Shown here one piece after another: positions 52,453 to 53,876 of a stretch of 53,876 nt of DNA. The notes under the pieces are model-generated. The model had not been told where the DNA came from. It saw only the letters and a program-made list of their open reading frames with translations, and searched no databases. Position numbers and translations under genes: made by a program. This DNA comes from Clostridia bacterium (GTDB lineage: Bacteria; Bacillota; Clostridia; TANB77; CAG-508), in the NCBI GenBank assembly GCA_022790575.1, contig JAAVXM010000008.1:1-53876 (forward strand). The letters are read 5' to 3'. The first letter of the stretch is position 1. The number at the start of each line of letters is the position of its first letter.

Positions 52453-53652
52453 CTATTCTTCTAATAGCCAATTTATCACATTTTTATGAATTATACCATT
52501 TTGTGAAAAATCGAATTTATCCATTGTTAATACATATTTAGGATAATTATCATCTATTCCTTTAAATGCTCCAAATTCTCTTTCAACAACAGATTCGTCT
52601 GCTAAAATATACGCAACTTGAATATATATTTTCTCTTTAAATCTTGTTGCTATAAAATCTATTTCTCCATTTTCTAAATTTCCAACTTTAACATCATAAC
52701 CTCTAGATAATAACTCATTATATACAATATTTTCTAAGTATGCACCTAGTTGTGGTCTTTTCCCAACATTCATTATTTGACCAAATCCTAAGTCTGTTAA
52801 ATAATATTTATATTTCCCGTTTAATATTCTTTTCCCTCTGACATCATATCTATCAGCTTTATTTATTACCATAGCTTTTGCCATATACTCTAAATAGTTA
52901 TATAAAGTTATTTTTGAAACATCTCTATCAGCTTTATTTGTAAAATAATTTGATAAACTTTCTGCTGAAAAATTCTGTGATGGTGTTGTAACTATATATT
53001 CTACTATCCTATTAAATAAATCTAAATCTTTTATATTAAATCTACTTATAATATCTTTTACTAAAATAGAATTATAAATATCTGACAAATAAGTTCTTGT
53101 TTGAATTTCATCTGTCATCATAAATCTTTGTGGCATTCCTCCCCAAACCATATAGTCATCAAAAGCTTCCTCAATATCTTTTCCTTCTGTTATTTTCTTT
53201 GCTTCACATACTTCTTTAAATGTAAATGGATAAACTTTAAAACTCACATATCTTCCTGCTATATGTGTAGCAAGCTCTCCTGATAATAAATCACTGTTAG
53301 AACCTGTAATAAATATTGAAACGTTTCTAGAAGCCTTAAATGAGTTTATTGCTTTTTCCCAATGTTCAACATTTTGAATTTCATCAAAAAATAAATAATA
53401 TTTATCTTCATTTACTATTTTTTCCTTGATATAATTATGCAAATCCATGTCATCTTTTATAAATGCATAATCTTCATATTCAAAATTTATATATATTATT
53501 TGAGTCTCTGATATTCCTTTTTCTTTAAGTTCATCTATTATTTGTAACAATATAACAGATTTTCCACACCTTCTAACACCCATTATAACTTTTATTAAAT
53601 CTTGGTCATAAAATGGTCTAATTTTAGATAAATATTTTTCACGAAAAATCAT
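52453..53652 (-). CDS. AAA ATPase with DUF4143
   Basis: 399 residues. N-terminal P-loop GVRRCGKSV, Walker B YYLFFDEIQNVEHWEK, sensor FITGSNSDLLSGELA, arginine-containing AGRYVSFKVYPFTFKEV; C-terminal DUF4143 part with a nuclease-like core (ENIVYNELLSRGYDVKVGNLENGEIDFIA, in which E and D-x-A resemble PD-(D/E)XK). Such proteins are widespread in anaerobes, often in variable regions; their cellular role is not settled. ATG 53652 after AAAGGAG. It stands alone next to the IS at the window edge, in keeping with a mobile or accessory gene. Confidence 0.9.
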   Translation of the reverse strand: MIFREKYLSKIRPFYDQDLIKVIMGVRRCGKSVILLQIIDELKEKGISETQIIYINFEYEDYAFIKDDMDLHNYIKEKIVNEDKYYLFFDEIQNVEHWEKAINSFKASRNVSIFITGSNSDLLSGELATHIAGRYVSFKVYPFTFKEVCEAKKITEGKDIEEAFDDYMVWGGMPQRFMMTDEIQTRTYLSDIYNSILVKDIISRFNIKDLDLFNRIVEYIVTTPSQNFSAESLSNYFTNKADRDVSKITLYNYLEYMAKAMVINKADRYDVRGKRILNGKYKYYLTDLGFGQIMNVGKRPQLGAYLENIVYNELLSRGYDVKVGNLENGEIDFIATRFKEKIYIQVAYILADESVVEREFGAFKGIDDNYPKYVLTMDKFDFSQNGIIHKNVINWLLEE

Positions 53653-53680
53653 AATTTTCTCCTTTTATTCTTTTTCTTCT

Positions 53681-53709
53681 ATTATATCGTAATATTTTTT
53701 ATTTGTCAA
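53681..53709 (-). promoter_or_regulatory. sigma-A promoter of the AAA ATPase gene
   Basis: Minus strand TTGACA (53704-53709), 17 bases, TATAAT (53681-53686), consensus at both elements. Confidence 0.8.
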
Positions 53710-53711
53710 CC

Positions 53712-53735
53712 TTTTGTTTAGTACACTAAACAAAA
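53712..53735. promoter_or_regulatory. 24-bp palindrome beside the promoter
   Basis: TTTTGTTTAGT-AC-ACTAAACAAAA: 11-bp arms around AC, abutting the -35 of the AAA ATPase promoter. Looks like a dimeric-repressor operator; a boundary feature of the adjacent IS is the alternative. Confidence 0.55.
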
Positions 53736-53747
53736 ATATGAAAGAAA

Positions 53748-53876
53748 TGTGATAATGTCTTAAGTAAAGAAATGAGAAAATGTCCCAACTAAAAAATATT
53801 TGTTCTCTTAAATGATATAATTAAAGAATCATTTAAATTTAAGGAGGACAATATGAGAAAGGTGGAACTCTCATTG
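53748..53876 (+). mobile_element. left end of an insertion sequence (partial)
   Basis: Two related blocks, AAAGAAATGTGATAATGTC and AAAGAAATGAGAAAATGTCCC, about 25 bases apart, precede a transposase-like start. The second holds GAAAATGTCCCAA (53776-53788), the reverse complement of 115-127. Repeated subterminal motifs upstream of the transposase are typical of IS ends. The exact outer edge is uncertain. Confidence 0.45.
53853..53876 (+). CDS. N-terminal fragment of a putative transposase
   Basis: ATG at 53853 with AAGGAGG 6 bases upstream, reading MRKVELSL up to the window end. MRKVEL- starts are seen in ISNCY/IS1202-like transposases, but eight residues do not prove the family. Context (IS-end motifs upstream) is the stronger argument. 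Confidence 0.4.

Overview
The window looks like a low-GC, spore-forming anaerobic member of the Bacillota (class Clostridia). The reading rests on the very AT-rich sequence with AGA/TTA-biased codons, the yabG-veg spore/biofilm gene pair, RNase Y, WhiA, a Clostridia-type SUF system, RqcH and a family of large secreted proteins that begin with a prepilin-like GITLIALVVT helix. It cannot be placed to genus from sequence alone. Both extremities carry what look like pieces of the same insertion-sequence family (a transposase tail at 1-60, a transposase start at 53853), so the piece probably stops where a repeat broke the assembly.

Layout. 221-7112 (minus): prmC-whiA-hemW, followed in the same direction by a prepilin-like surface protein and three small membrane-anchored TasA/camelysin-like proteins. 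7277-8531 (minus): veg and yabG. 8669-9058: a base-composition outlier of unknown function under a promoter whose -10 lies inside a palindrome. 9118-11540: copZ-copA copper export. 11601-15291: a two-component system, a membrane protein and a CofE-like ligase, tied together by 11-bp-periodic TTGTATC boxes. 15439-17055: second prepilin-like protein. 17284-21177 (plus): tRNA-Trp, an M23 peptidase that seems to start at AUA, rqcH and a peroxiredoxin, with one small minus membrane protein between the last two. 21228-31263 (minus): a P2-type cation ATPase, tRNA-Glu(CTC), rny, a membrane protein, tyrS, a third prepilin-like protein with an FGE/C-lectin-like end behind Spo0A-like boxes, and a VTT/TVP38 membrane protein. 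31309-37499 (minus): an ABC transporter plus two-component system module with its own 11-bp direct-repeat box. 37678-38690: two more genes of atypical composition behind a structured leader. 38878-40342: a papain-like/YiiX-type protein and a VanY-type carboxypeptidase. 40385-46936 (minus): dtxR-sufC-sufB-sufD-sufS-sufU-mnmA, an iron-sulfur assembly operon ending in a sulfur-using tRNA thiolase, with a candidate DtxR operator. 47094-48761: fourth prepilin-like protein, which has lost its cleavage motif. 48900-52384 (plus): heterodimeric ABC exporter with one degenerate ATP site. 52453-53652: AAA/DUF4143 ATPase.

How it fits together. The housekeeping parts (translation termination, tRNA charging and thiolation, RNA decay, ribosome rescue, Fe-S assembly) are ordinary. 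The unusual layer is the cell surface: four large prepilin-like proteins and three TasA-like proteins, but no pilus ATPase, prepilin peptidase or SipW-type signal peptidase gene in the window. Two envelope-type two-component systems each carry readable operator repeats. No CRISPR array, rRNA gene, reverse transcriptase or prophage was seen, and no gene-free stretch exceeds 300 bases.
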